DNA of 64,000 nucleotides from Bradyrhizobium cenepequi (GTDB lineage Bacteria > Pseudomonadota > Alphaproteobacteria > Rhizobiales > Xanthobacteraceae). Below the pieces are notes generated by a model. It saw only the letters and a list, made by a program, of their open reading frames with translations. It was not told the DNA's origin and did not search any database. The stretch is from assembly GCF_020329485.1 (NCBI RefSeq), contig NZ_JAGKJI010000006.1:161278-225277 (forward strand). The letters run 5' to 3'. Each line of letters starts with the position of its first letter. Positions within the stretch are counted from its first letter, which is position 1. Below, piece after piece: positions 44,989 through 56,575 of the stretch. The translations under genes were made by a program, and so were the position numbers.

Positions 44989-47478
44989 ATGGGAACCGAC
45001 CTTGGGGACGGATCGCGCGAGGGGCCGAAGAGCAAAGCACGATCGCTGTCGTGGATCGACGACCCCCGGGGCGCACCGTCCTTGTCCCCGCAGGCCCCGC
45101 CGTGGCTCACCGCTGCCGGACCGCGCGGTTTGGGGCGGTCGGCCGGACCGGTAGCTTCGGCCAGCAAATTTCCGCTCGGCCTCACCGTCGCGCTGTTCGC
45201 GCTCGCCTTTCTGGTGCAGGCTTGGCCGTGGCTATCCGGGCACGTCACGATTCCCTGGGACGCCAAGTCGCAATTCCTGCCGCCATTGCAATTTCTCGCC
45301 ACATCGCTGGCGAACGGCCAGTCGCCATTCTGGACGCCCAACGTCTTCGCGGGCTGGCCGCTCATCTCCGATCCGCAGTCGCTGATCTTCTCTCCGCTGC
45401 ATTTTCTGCTCGCCTGTTTCGATTCGAAGCCGAGCTTTCGTGCGGTGGACGGCCTGACCTTCGTCTATCTGCTGCTTGGTGGCGTCGCCATCATTCTGTA
45501 TTTCCGGGATCGCGGCTGGCATGCGGCCGGTGCGCTTGTCGCCGCGCTCGCCTTCGCGTTCGGCGGCTCGGCGAATTCACGACTGCAGCATACCGGCCAG
45601 ATCATCAGCCTGGCCTATCTGCCGTTGACACTGTGGATGCTGTCGCGCGCGCTCGAGCGCTCGTCGTGGCGCGCCGGGCTGGTGGCAGGTGTGTTCGGCG
45701 GCCTGCTCGCTTCAGGGCGGGATCAGGTTGCGCTTGTCTCGCTCTACGTGCTCGCCGGCTTCGTCGTGTACCACTGGATCGAGGGTGACGATTGGCGCAA
45801 GCGCATGCGCATGAGCTTCAAGCCGCTCGCGGCCTGCTGCCTGGTCGGGATCCTCATCGCCGCCATTCCCGTCACGCTGACGGCGCTGCTGGCCGAGCGC
45901 TCGAACCGGCCCGAGATCGGCTGGATGCTCGCCGGTCAGGGATCGCTGCATCCCGCGGATCTCCTGACTCTCGCCTTCGCCGATCTCTATGGTGCGATGG
46001 ATCCGGCCATCGATTACTGGGGGCCGGCGACGTCGTATTGGAAGACGACGCTTGGCGGTGCGGATCTCTCGCTCGCGCAGAACATGGGCCTGATCTATGC
46101 GGGCGCCCTGTTACTCGTCGTCATCCTCTCGTTTGGCATTGTGCGCGGCCTCGCCTGGTCGCGCGACATCCGCTTCTTCTCGATCGCTGCAGGCGTCGCC
46201 TTGCTCTACGCGCTCGGCTGGTACACGCCGATCTTCCATGCGATGTATGAATGGGTGCCCGGCGTGATGCTGTACCGGCGGCCCGCAGATGCGACGTTCG
46301 TCATCGGGGCGCTGCTCGCCATCATCGCCGGCTATCTCGTGCATCGCTGGCTCGAAGGCACGGTGCCGCAACCCAGCAGGGTGCAGCGGGCGATCGAACT
46401 GGCTGTGCCGCTTGTGCTCGTTGCGGTGGCGTTGTGGCTCGCCCACGCGGTCGTGTCCATCGCGCTGGTGATCGTGCCTGTCGTCACCGCGCTCGCCTTC
46501 GCCTGCGGCGCCGTCGCCGCTCTGATCTTCGCGCGTCGGCTGAACGGTCTCTCGCCGCTTGCCGCCATGCTGCTGCTCACCTCGTTCTCGGTGGCCGACC
46601 TCGCCTGGAACAATGCGCCGCACGTTTCGACAGGGATGGCGAGCTCGACATTCGATGCGGCGCGCCTCGACACCAGGAATGCGACATTGGCGCTCCTGAA
46701 ATCGAAGCTTGCGGCTGCCTCAGAGCCTGACCGGCGCGATCGCGTCGAACTGATCGGCATCGCCTATCACTGGCCGAACCTGTGCATGATCCACGGCTGC
46801 GACCACGTGTTCGGTCACAATCCGCTGCGCCTCAAATGGTTCTACGACGCCACCCGCGTGGGCGATACGGTCGTGGACTATAACCAGCGCCAGTTCTCGC
46901 CGCTGTTTCCGTCCTATCGCTCGGTCTTTGCCGATTTGCTCGGCCTGCGCTTCATCGCCGTCGGCGTGCCGGTCGAGAAAATCGACCGATCGCTTGCCCC
47001 CGGCGACCTCACGCTGGTCGCGCACACCCCGGACGCCTATGTCTACGAGAATCCCCGCGCGCTGCCGCGTGTGATGGTGGTCTCCGATTGGCGCATCGCG
47101 GACTTCGATCAGCTTCTCGCCAACGGCTGGCCAGCGGACGTCGATCCGCGCCGCACCGTCCTGCTCAAACGCGCACCTGCGCTGCCGCGCGCAAGCGCAG
47201 CCGGCGCGGTGCCCGGCACGGCGCGCTTGACCCGCTATGAGAATACGGAAGTCGATGTCGAGGTCGACGCCCCGTCAGGCGGCCTGCTGCTGCTCAACGA
47301 CGTCTGGCATCCGTGGTGGCGTGTAACTGTGGATGGCAGGCCGCGTGAGATCTTGAGAGCCAACGTCATCTTTCGCGCCGTCGCACTTCCGCCGGGACAC
47401 CACACGGTGCGCTTCACGTTCCATCCATTCGCAGGAGCCTTCGCCGAGCTCGTGGGCCGGTTCCGCCACACGCATTGA
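44989..47478 (+). CDS. Large YfhO-type multi-pass membrane protein (GT-C-like fold)
   Basis: The protein has 829 residues. A polar N-terminal segment of about 60 residues is followed by 12 or more hydrophobic helices (about 62-560), with an acidic first loop PWDAKSQFLPPL typical of GT-C-fold glycosyltransferases and YfhO. The C-terminal 200 residues are extracytoplasmic and end with a beta-rich domain (WHPWWRVTVDGRP). Relatives modify cell-wall or lipid-linked glycans. It stands alone; the substrate is unknown. The start could lie later, near residue 60. Confidence 0.8.
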   Translation: MGTDLGDGSREGPKSKARSLSWIDDPRGAPSLSPQAPPWLTAAGPRGLGRSAGPVASASKFPLGLTVALFALAFLVQAWPWLSGHVTIPWDAKSQFLPPLQFLATSLANGQSPFWTPNVFAGWPLISDPQSLIFSPLHFLLACFDSKPSFRAVDGLTFVYLLLGGVAIILYFRDRGWHAAGALVAALAFAFGGSANSRLQHTGQIISLAYLPLTLWMLSRALERSSWRAGLVAGVFGGLLASGRDQVALVSLYVLAGFVVYHWIEGDDWRKRMRMSFKPLAACCLVGILIAAIPVTLTALLAERSNRPEIGWMLAGQGSLHPADLLTLAFADLYGAMDPAIDYWGPATSYWKTTLGGADLSLAQNMGLIYAGALLLVVILSFGIVRGLAWSRDIRFFSIAAGVALLYALGWYTPIFHAMYEWVPGVMLYRRPADATFVIGALLAIIAGYLVHRWLEGTVPQPSRVQRAIELAVPLVLVAVALWLAHAVVSIALVIVPVVTALAFACGAVAALIFARRLNGLSPLAAMLLLTSFSVADLAWNNAPHVSTGMASSTFDAARLDTRNATLALLKSKLAAASEPDRRDRVELIGIAYHWPNLCMIHGCDHVFGHNPLRLKWFYDATRVGDTVVDYNQRQFSPLFPSYRSVFADLLGLRFIAVGVPVEKIDRSLAPGDLTLVAHTPDAYVYENPRALPRVMVVSDWRIADFDQLLANGWPADVDPRRTVLLKRAPALPRASAAGAVPGTARLTRYENTEVDVEVDAPSGGLLLLNDVWHPWWRVTVDGRPREILRANVIFRAVALPPGHHTVRFTFHPFAGAFAELVGRFRHTH

Positions 47479-47487
47479 CTGGGCTCT

Positions 47488-47505
47488 GCCTTCGTTCGCG
47501 AAGGC
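47488..47505. terminator. Hairpin in the convergent gap between the YfhO gene and gyrB
   Basis: GCCTTCG and CGAAGGC form a 7-bp stem with a TTCG tetraloop, directly before the gyrB stop codon on the other strand. There is no T tract on either side, so it would be a weak bidirectional terminator at best. Confidence 0.45.
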
Positions 47506-47506
47506 G

Positions 47507-49990
<2,484 letters not shown>

Positions 49991-50160
49991 TTACACTACT
50001 TGTGCCACGAAAGATGTATCGCGCCTAGCGCAAAGTCTGCGTCTGCAAGCTGTTGAATAAGTAGTATTTTTCTGCCTTTTTTCAAGGCGGTTTCAGGTCG
50101 TTTCAAGGGCCGCGAAAAAGCGCGATTCGCGGTCGATTTCAAGGCTACGAGAATCCCGAT

Positions 50161-52161
50161 TTGGAGCGCTTGGAGAGCACCCTCTGGCGGTGCGTCGCGG
50201 ACCTGCTAGAGAGGGCATCGAAGCAGGCTGACTTCGATGCTTTCTGCTTGTTCCGCGATTTTTCGGATTGTCCGCCTTTGTCCCTGCCTTCCCAGCTCTA
50301 CCGGCCCGATATCGATGGCCTCCGCGCCATCGCCGTGCTGCTGGTGCTGATCTTCCACGCCTTTCCGGACGCGGCGCCGGGCGGGTTCGTTGGCGTCGAC
50401 GTCTTCTTCGTGATTTCCGGCTTCCTGATCACCGGTATCATCGCGCGCGAGCTCGATGACAAGCGCTTCAGTATCGCCGGCTTCTATGCCAGGCGCATCC
50501 GGCGGATTTTTCCGGCGCTGATCGTCGTGCTCGCGGTTGCGCTGGTGGTGGGCTGGCTATGGATGCTGCCGTCGGCCTATGCGCAACTGGGCAGTGACGT
50601 CTTTGCCAGCACCGCGTTCTTCGCCAACATCGCGCTTTTGCTGCAGTCGGGTTATTTCGACGTCGAATCGGCGAAAAAGCCGCTGCTGCATCTGTGGTCG
50701 CTCGGCATTGAGGAACAGTTCTACCTGTTCTGGCCGCTGCTGCTGATCGTGGCCGCGCGGCTGCGGCTGAAACTGTTCTGGACCGCCGCGATCCTCGGCG
50801 TCGTCTCGTTCGTGCTCAATCTGCTCATGATCGGCGCGAACCCGGTTGCAACCTTTTATCTGCCGTTCACGAGGGCCTTCGAATTGCTCGCTGGTGCCCT
50901 GCTGGCGCTGGGCTGGAACCAAACCGGCAAGGCGAGCGCTGCGAGCGATTGGCGCGCGGTTGCGGGTCTTACTCTGATTGCGCTCGCGGTCGGCATGTTC
51001 GACAGCCACAGCGCGTTTCCGGGTTGGCGAGCGGCGCTGCCGGTCGCCGGATCCGTGCTGCTCCTGTCGGCGCCCACGGCCCGGCTCAACCGCGCCGTGC
51101 TCGCCAGCCGGCCGATGGTATGGATCGGGCTGATCAGCTATCCGCTCTACCTCTGGCACTGGCCGCTGCTGGTGTTCTTCGCGCTGATCAAGTTCAGCCC
51201 GCTGACGCTGCTCGAGCGTGGCCTGATCCTGCTGCTCAGCGTGCTGCTCGCCTGGGCGACCTACCGTTACATCGAGAAGCCGCTGCGTTTCGGCGGCTAT
51301 CGGCCGCGCAAGCTGATTGCGCTCGGCGCCAGCATGGTGCTGCTCGCTGCGCTCGGCGGCGCCGTGGTTTGGGGGCGCGGCTATGATTTCCGCCTGCCGC
51401 CAGAAATCCGCGCCATGGCCGGTGTGTCGACACAGTCAGCGCAATGGCGATTCCACCAATGCCTGCTCGATCTCGGCCGGGATACGTCGTTCGCCGATGA
51501 TTGCGTTGACCGCGACCGCCGCCCGCTGGTCGTGGTCTGGGGCGACTCGACGGCGGGCGCGCTGTTGCCCGGCTTGCGGAAGGCGCAGGAGACGAGAAAC
51601 TTCGGCATCGCGCAGTTCACCTCGGCGTCCTGCGTCCCCATCCTGAACGTCGACGTATCAGGTACGCCCAACTGCCGGGCCATGAACGACAAGGTGTTCT
51701 CACTGATCCGCGATGTCAGGCCCGACATCGTGCTGATGCACGGCACCTGGGATCGATATCCGGATAAGATCGCCGAGACCGCCGCGGCGCTGAAGCGCGA
51801 CACCGGCGCCCGCGTGGTCGTGCTTGGTGCAGTGCCGACCTGGCGGCGCGGGCTGCCGAATGAAGTGCTACGCTACTTCCTGCTCTATCACGGCCTGATC
51901 CCGGCGCGTTGGAGCGGCGGCGTGACCAGTGGATGGTTCGACGCGGTGATGCGCGAGCAGCTTGCGCTCGCCGGCGCCGAATTCGTCTCCGCCTGGGATG
52001 TGCTCTGCAATGGTGACGGCTGCCTGACGCGGATCGGCGACAGCGCCGGCGATATCACTGCAAGCGACGGCATTCACCTCACCGAAAAAGGCTCGACCTA
52101 TCTCGTTGACGTGGTGATCGACCGCGTGCTCGATGGGCCCAAAGCAGGTAAGCTGCGATAG
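50161..52161 (+). CDS. OafA/YrhL-type acyltransferase with C-terminal SGNH domain
   Basis: The protein has about 666 residues. The acyltransferase-3 domain (about 45-385) opens with YRPDIDGLRAIAVLLVLIFH and has about ten membrane helices. The SGNH domain (about 440-660) has the nucleophile block VVWGDSTAGALLPG and the Asp-His pair in SDGIHLTEKG. This architecture O-acetylates surface glycans, LPS or peptidoglycan. The start is uncertain: no ATG is available, TTG at 50161 or 50278 are the candidates. It interrupts the order recF-gyrB on the opposite strand. Confidence 0.92.
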   Translation: MERLESTLWRCVADLLERASKQADFDAFCLFRDFSDCPPLSLPSQLYRPDIDGLRAIAVLLVLIFHAFPDAAPGGFVGVDVFFVISGFLITGIIARELDDKRFSIAGFYARRIRRIFPALIVVLAVALVVGWLWMLPSAYAQLGSDVFASTAFFANIALLLQSGYFDVESAKKPLLHLWSLGIEEQFYLFWPLLLIVAARLRLKLFWTAAILGVVSFVLNLLMIGANPVATFYLPFTRAFELLAGALLALGWNQTGKASAASDWRAVAGLTLIALAVGMFDSHSAFPGWRAALPVAGSVLLLSAPTARLNRAVLASRPMVWIGLISYPLYLWHWPLLVFFALIKFSPLTLLERGLILLLSVLLAWATYRYIEKPLRFGGYRPRKLIALGASMVLLAALGGAVVWGRGYDFRLPPEIRAMAGVSTQSAQWRFHQCLLDLGRDTSFADDCVDRDRRPLVVVWGDSTAGALLPGLRKAQETRNFGIAQFTSASCVPILNVDVSGTPNCRAMNDKVFSLIRDVRPDIVLMHGTWDRYPDKIAETAAALKRDTGARVVVLGAVPTWRRGLPNEVLRYFLLYHGLIPARWSGGVTSGWFDAVMREQLALAGAEFVSAWDVLCNGDGCLTRIGDSAGDITASDGIHLTEKGSTYLVDVVIDRVLDGPKAGKLR

Positions 52162-52166
52162 CTGCT

Positions 52167-53306
52167 TCAGCCGCGGCGGGTGATGCGGCCTGCGTCGACG
52201 TCAAAGATCTCGCCGCTCGCTCCGATATCGACGAAGCCTGCGGGATCGGCGCCGGTCATCCAGACCTGCGCGCCGAGCTTTGCCAGTTCATCGAACAGCG
52301 CCCTGCGCCGGTTCGGGTCGAGATGCGCCACCACTTCGTCGAGCAAGAGCAGCGGCACGATGCCGGTCATCTCGGCGACCAGCGTGGCATGCGCCAGCAC
52401 CAGCCCGATCAACAGCGCCTTCTGCTCGCCGGTGGAGGCGTCGCGCGCCGGCATGTTCTTCGGCGCGTAGACGACCTGCAGGTCGGTCAGATGCGGGCCG
52501 TCGAGCGTGCGTCCGGCGGCGGCATCGCGCGCGCGGCTGAGGCGCAGGATCTCGCGGTAGCGGTCTTCGACCGCCGTTGCGGGCTCGCTGAGCAGCGCAT
52601 TCTCCATCCAGCCGTCGAGCGCGATCTCGGCTGAAGGAAATACTGAGCCTTGCGCGCGCTCGCGCAGCATCGCCGAGAGCCGTGCAGCAGTCTGGCCGCG
52701 TGTCGCCGCGACCGCGACCGCAAGCTCAGCGGTCTCGCGTTCGATCGCGCCGCACCAGTGGTCGTCATAGTTGCGCACTTCCAACAGCCGGTTGCGCGAG
52801 CGCAAGGAACGCTCCAGCGCCGAGACGCGGCTGGAATGCTCGGAGTCGATGGCGAGCACGAGCCGGTCGAAGAACCGCCGTCGTTCGGAGGCTGCGCCCA
52901 TGAACAGGCCGTCCATCGCAGGCGTCAGCCACACCATGCGCAGATGGTCGCCGAAGGCCGCAGCCGAACCCACCGGCTCGCGATCGATGCGGCAGCGGCG
53001 GCTGACGCTCTCGCTGCCTTGCGCGGGCGCTTCGATGCCGGTGCCGAGCGTCGAAAGCCCCAGCGCGCCCTCGACCTCGGCGGAGACCGCCCAGGATCCG
53101 TCGCCCTGGTTGTCGGCGACGTCTTCCAGCGTCGCGCGGCGCAGGCCGCGCCCCGGCGCCAGAAACGAGATCGCTTCGAGGCAATTGGTCTTGCCGGCGC
53201 CGTTCGGTCCGACCAGCACCACGATGTCCCCACGCGTTGCCACGCTCGCCGCCCGATAATTGCGGAAATGCGTCAGCGACAGCCGATGGATGCGCGAAGG
53301 GGTCAT
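52167..53306 (-). CDS. recF: DNA replication and repair protein RecF
   Basis: RecF loads RecA at gaps via RecOR. The protein has 379 residues. Walker A GPNGAGKT is at 33-40, the signature region near 270 and Walker B LLLLDEVVAHLD near 320. Its gene is separated from dnaN by a GIY-YIG cassette; in relatives the two are adjacent. It is convergent with the acyltransferase gene, with five bases between the stop codons. Confidence 0.97.
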   Translation of the reverse strand: MTPSRIHRLSLTHFRNYRAASVATRGDIVVLVGPNGAGKTNCLEAISFLAPGRGLRRATLEDVADNQGDGSWAVSAEVEGALGLSTLGTGIEAPAQGSESVSRRCRIDREPVGSAAAFGDHLRMVWLTPAMDGLFMGAASERRRFFDRLVLAIDSEHSSRVSALERSLRSRNRLLEVRNYDDHWCGAIERETAELAVAVAATRGQTAARLSAMLRERAQGSVFPSAEIALDGWMENALLSEPATAVEDRYREILRLSRARDAAAGRTLDGPHLTDLQVVYAPKNMPARDASTGEQKALLIGLVLAHATLVAEMTGIVPLLLLDEVVAHLDPNRRRALFDELAKLGAQVWMTGADPAGFVDIGASGEIFDVDAGRITRRG

Positions 53307-53313
53307 GTCGTTC

Positions 53314-53345
53314 CGTCATTGCCGGGCTTGACCCGGCAATCCATC
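53314..53345. repeat. Left 32-bp inverted repeat of the GIY-YIG cassette
   Basis: CGTCATTGCCGGGCTTGACC and the next 12 bases are the exact reverse complement of 53648-53679. The unit is itself a hairpin: ATTGCCGGG and CCCGGCAAT around CTTGA. It begins seven bases upstream of the recF start codon. Confidence 0.92.
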
Positions 53346-53352
53346 GTCCGCA

Positions 53353-53640
53353 TCAGCGGACAATTTCATCATATAGGTCTCGCCACTCGGGATTGCCTTC
53401 GACGATCAGATCGATCTTCCACTCGCGGGACCAGTGCTTGATGTTCTTTTCGCGCTGCAGGGCCGCCGCGATGGTTTCATGGGCTTCGAAGTAGACCAGG
53501 GTCTTCACGCCGTGGCGCTTGGTGAAGCTCTCTGCCAGTCCCTCGCGATGCTCGTAGATGCGCCGGACCAAATTATTGGTCACGCCGACGTACAGCGTAC
53601 CACCGGGTTTGCTGGCGAGAATGTACACCCAATAGGTCAT
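53353..53640 (-). CDS. GIY-YIG nuclease family protein (UPF0213/URI type)
   Basis: The protein has 95 residues and is a stand-alone GIY-YIG domain. The two strands are YWVYILASKPGGTLYVGVT (Tyr 6 and Tyr 17, with G19), then Arg 27 in LVRRIYEHR and the metal-binding Glu 64 in QREKNIKHW. All catalytic positions are present, so it is probably active. The domain is common as single genes in alphaproteobacteria, function unproven. It sits within a pair of perfect inverted repeats between recF and dnaN. Confidence 0.93.
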   Translation of the reverse strand: MTYWVYILASKPGGTLYVGVTNNLVRRIYEHREGLAESFTKRHGVKTLVYFEAHETIAAALQREKNIKHWSREWKIDLIVEGNPEWRDLYDEIVR

Positions 53641-53647
53641 TTTTCTT

Positions 53648-53679
53648 GATGGATTGCCGGGTCAAGCCCGGCAATGACG
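53648..53679. repeat. Right 32-bp inverted repeat of the GIY-YIG cassette
   Basis: GATGGATTGCCGGGTCAAGC and the next 12 bases mirror the left copy with no mismatch. It begins eight bases upstream of the GIY-YIG start codon and ends ten bases before the dnaN stop. Confidence 0.92.
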
Positions 53680-53688
53680 AAGGATACA

Positions 53689-54807
53689 TCACACCCGCAT
53701 TGGCATCAGCACGTAGAGCGCGCTCTTGTTGTCCTTGTCCTGCACCAGTGTCGGCGAGCCGGGATCGGCGAGTTTCAGGACTGCGACTTCGCCCTCGATC
53801 TGGGCGGCGATATCGAGCAAATAGCGCGAGTTGAAGCCGATATCGAGCGCATCGGAGGCATATTCGACCTCCAGTTCCTCGGTGGCGCTGCCGGAATCCG
53901 GGTTGGTCACCGAGAGCACGAGCTTGCCTGCCGACAGCGACAGCTTGACCGCGCGGCCGCGCTCGCTGGAGATAGTCGAGACGCGGTCGACGGCGGCTTC
54001 AAAATCCTTCTTGTCGACCACCAGTTCCTTGTCGTTGTTCTGCGGGATCACGCGGCCGTAATCGGGGAAGGTGCCGTCGATCAATTTCGAGGTCAGCACC
54101 ACATTGCCGAGCGTGAAGCGGATCTTGCCCTGAGAGAGCTCGATGGTGATTTCCGCTTCGGTATCCTCGATCAGCCGCTGCACTTCGCCCACGGTCTTGC
54201 GCGGCACGATCACGCCGGGCATGCCGGAGGCGCCCTTCGGCTGCACCAGGTCGATCTGGGCCAAGCGGTGGCCGTCGGTGGCGACGCCACGCAGCGTCGC
54301 CTGTTTGGCGCTGCCTGCCGCATGCAGGTAGATGCCGTTGAGGTAATAGCGCGTCTCCTCGGTCGAGATCGCAAACTGAGTGCGGTCGATCAGCCGCTTC
54401 ACGTCGGCGGCCGGCAGCGCGAAGGCGTGCGTCATCTCACCGGCGGCCAGGTCCGGGAAATCGCTCTCCGGCAGCGTCTGCAGGGTGAAGCGCGAGCGCC
54501 CGGCCCGGATCGCCAGCACCGAGCGGTCGCCATCCGCCTCCAGCACGATCTGGGCGCCGTCGGGCAGCTTGCGCACGATGTCGTAGAACATATGCGCGGG
54601 CACGGTGGTCGAGCCGGCGGTAGCGGTTTCCGCAGCCAGCGTCTCCGTCACCTCGAGATCGAGGTCGGTTGCCTTCAGCGAGAGCTTGGCGTTTTCGGCG
54701 CGGACCAGCACATTGCCGAGGATCGGGATGGTGTTGCGGCGTTCGACCACGCGATGCACGTGGCCGAGCGATTTCAAGAGTTGCGCGCGCTCGACGGTGA
54801 CCTTCAT
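53689..54807 (-). CDS. dnaN: DNA polymerase III beta subunit (sliding clamp)
   Basis: The protein is 372 residues from MKVTVERAQLLKSL and has three clamp domains. FAISTEETRYYLNGIYL near 135 and the C-terminal YVLMPMRV are diagnostic. The open frame continues 49 codons upstream, but the clamp begins at this ATG. It lies downstream of dnaA after a gap of about 270 bases, so it may have its own promoter. Confidence 0.97.
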   Translation of the reverse strand: MKVTVERAQLLKSLGHVHRVVERRNTIPILGNVLVRAENAKLSLKATDLDLEVTETLAAETATAGSTTVPAHMFYDIVRKLPDGAQIVLEADGDRSVLAIRAGRSRFTLQTLPESDFPDLAAGEMTHAFALPAADVKRLIDRTQFAISTEETRYYLNGIYLHAAGSAKQATLRGVATDGHRLAQIDLVQPKGASGMPGVIVPRKTVGEVQRLIEDTEAEITIELSQGKIRFTLGNVVLTSKLIDGTFPDYGRVIPQNNDKELVVDKKDFEAAVDRVSTISSERGRAVKLSLSAGKLVLSVTNPDSGSATEELEVEYASDALDIGFNSRYLLDIAAQIEGEVAVLKLADPGSPTLVQDKDNKSALYVLMPMRV

Positions 54808-54829
54808 TGCAATACCCGCCAGATCCCTG

Positions 54830-54872
54830 AGTGGAGCATGGTTTATCCGAAAACCGGTAACCACCGTGCTCT
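54830..54872. repeat. Degraded R1-like unit upstream of dnaN
   Basis: GTGGAGCATGGTTTATCCGA, then AAAACCGGTAACCACCGTGCTC, resembles R1 (GAGCATGATCC..GAAAACCGG) with changes. It sits in the promoter region of dnaN. Identity with R1 is partial. The rest of 54873-55078 is GC-rich without a recognisable gene. Confidence 0.45.
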
Positions 54873-55078
54873 GAGATGGAAAGGCCGGGGCGGCCATGGG
54901 CGCGCCGCGGCGTTTGAAGCCCGAAAGCCGGGTCAATCCCTGGGATTTGACCAAACCGTCGGGGGGACCGCAAGGTGGCGCGGATAACGCGCGAGCGCAA
55001 GGGAGCGGGACGCCGTTCCCCCACGTTTTGCAGGCTGGAAGGCCGTTCCCGCCCCGGAAAAGGGCGGGAGGGAAGAAT

Positions 55079-56509
55079 TCATTCCTGCAATTGGCGCTTC
55101 AGGGATTCGACTTCTTCGGAGAGCGAATTGTCCTTGGCGACCAGTGCCTCGATCTTGCGCACGGCGTGCAGCACCGTGGTGTGGTCGCGCCCGCCGAAGC
55201 GGCGGCCGATCTCGGGCAGCGAGCGGAGCGTCAGCGTCTTGGCCAGATACATTGCGACCTGGCGCGGGCGCACCACGTTCGCGGTGCGGCGCGAGGACAG
55301 GAGGTCCGAACGGCTGACATTGTACTGCCGGGCGACCACGCGCTGGATGTCCTCGATCTTGATCCGCTTCGGCTCCTGCGGACGGATCAGGTCGCGCACC
55401 TCGCGCTCGGCCATTTCCAGCGTCACCGGCTGGCTGTTCAGCTTGCTGTGCGCGAGCAGCCGGTTGATCGCGCCCTCGAGGTCGCGGCCGTTATGGGTGA
55501 TGGTGCGCGACAGATAGTCCAGCACCTCGTCCGGTACGTTGAAGCTTGCGTGATGGACGCGGGCGGCGGCTACGCGCGACTTCAGGATGCCCAGGCGCAG
55601 CTCCTCGCCGAGCGAACCCATCTCGACCACGAGGCCGCCGGCGAGCCGCGAGCGCACGCGATCATCGAGGCTTTCCAGATCGGACGGCGGACGATCGGCC
55701 GCGATCACGACCTGGCGGCCGGCATCGATCAGCGCATTCAGCGTATGACAGAACTCGGCCTGGGTCGACTTGCCCTGCAGGAATTGCAGGTCGTCGATCA
55801 CGAGCACGTCGATGCCGCGCAGCGCTTCCTTGAATGCCAGCGCCGTTTGCGTCTTCAGCGCGGCGACGAAGCCGTACATGAATTTTTCCGCGGTGAGATA
55901 GAGCACCTTGCGCTCGCCACCGGAATTGCCGGCCCAGGTTACCGCCTGCAGGAGATGGGTTTTGCCGAGCCCCACACCGGCATGAATGTAGAGCGGGTTG
56001 AACATCACGGGATCGCCGCGACGACCTTCCGCAACCTGGCGCGCCGCGGCATGCGCGAGCGTGTTGGAGCGGCCGACCACGAAGCTTGCAAATGTCAGCC
56101 GCGGATCGAGCGGTGAGCCGCCGAGCGCATCGTGACTTGCCGATACCGGTGCGGTTGCGATCGAACGCAGTTCGACAGGGGGTCGTCCTTCCGGCCGCTC
56201 GACGCGGCGCGTTTCCGCCGGCGCAGGAGCCTCCTTCGTGATGGCCGCAGGCCGCACGGCCGAGCGAACGGTCAGATCGATGCGGTGGACTTGCGGCATC
56301 TCGGCCTGCCAGCAGGAGAGCACGCGATCGGCGTAGTGCGCCTGGATCCAGCTCTTCAGGAATCGGGTCGGAACCGACAGGCGGACGCTTTGGTCCTGCA
56401 CGCCCTCGAGATCCATGCGCGCAAACCAGCTCGTATAGACATCCTCGCCAACGGTCGTCCGCAACCGTCCCTTCACCCGCGACCAGCGATCCTGTTCCGT
56501 GTTTGTCAT
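55079..56509 (-). CDS. dnaA: Chromosomal replication initiator protein DnaA
   Basis: The protein is 476 residues from [17 protein letters not shown]. Domain I spans 1-85, the linker 90-135, and the AAA+ domain has Walker A GVGLGKTH at 178-185 and Walker B VIDDLQF near 238. Domain IV ends in [16 protein letters not shown] near 448-463. The frame stays open 22 codons more: an ATG at 56563 has AGGA four bases before it and is a real alternative, giving 494 residues. It starts the dnaA-dnaN-recF block. Confidence 0.97.
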   Translation of the reverse strand: MTNTEQDRWSRVKGRLRTTVGEDVYTSWFARMDLEGVQDQSVRLSVPTRFLKSWIQAHYADRVLSCWQAEMPQVHRIDLTVRSAVRPAAITKEAPAPAETRRVERPEGRPPVELRSIATAPVSASHDALGGSPLDPRLTFASFVVGRSNTLAHAAARQVAEGRRGDPVMFNPLYIHAGVGLGKTHLLQAVTWAGNSGGERKVLYLTAEKFMYGFVAALKTQTALAFKEALRGIDVLVIDDLQFLQGKSTQAEFCHTLNALIDAGRQVVIAADRPPSDLESLDDRVRSRLAGGLVVEMGSLGEELRLGILKSRVAAARVHHASFNVPDEVLDYLSRTITHNGRDLEGAINRLLAHSKLNSQPVTLEMAEREVRDLIRPQEPKRIKIEDIQRVVARQYNVSRSDLLSSRRTANVVRPRQVAMYLAKTLTLRSLPEIGRRFGGRDHTTVLHAVRKIEALVAKDNSLSEEVESLKRQLQE

Positions 56510-56575
56510 TGCCTGAAGACTTTTCTCAAAAGTAGTGCCGTTGTTTGTGAAAGCGCCGTGCATGTTTCCTGCCAC

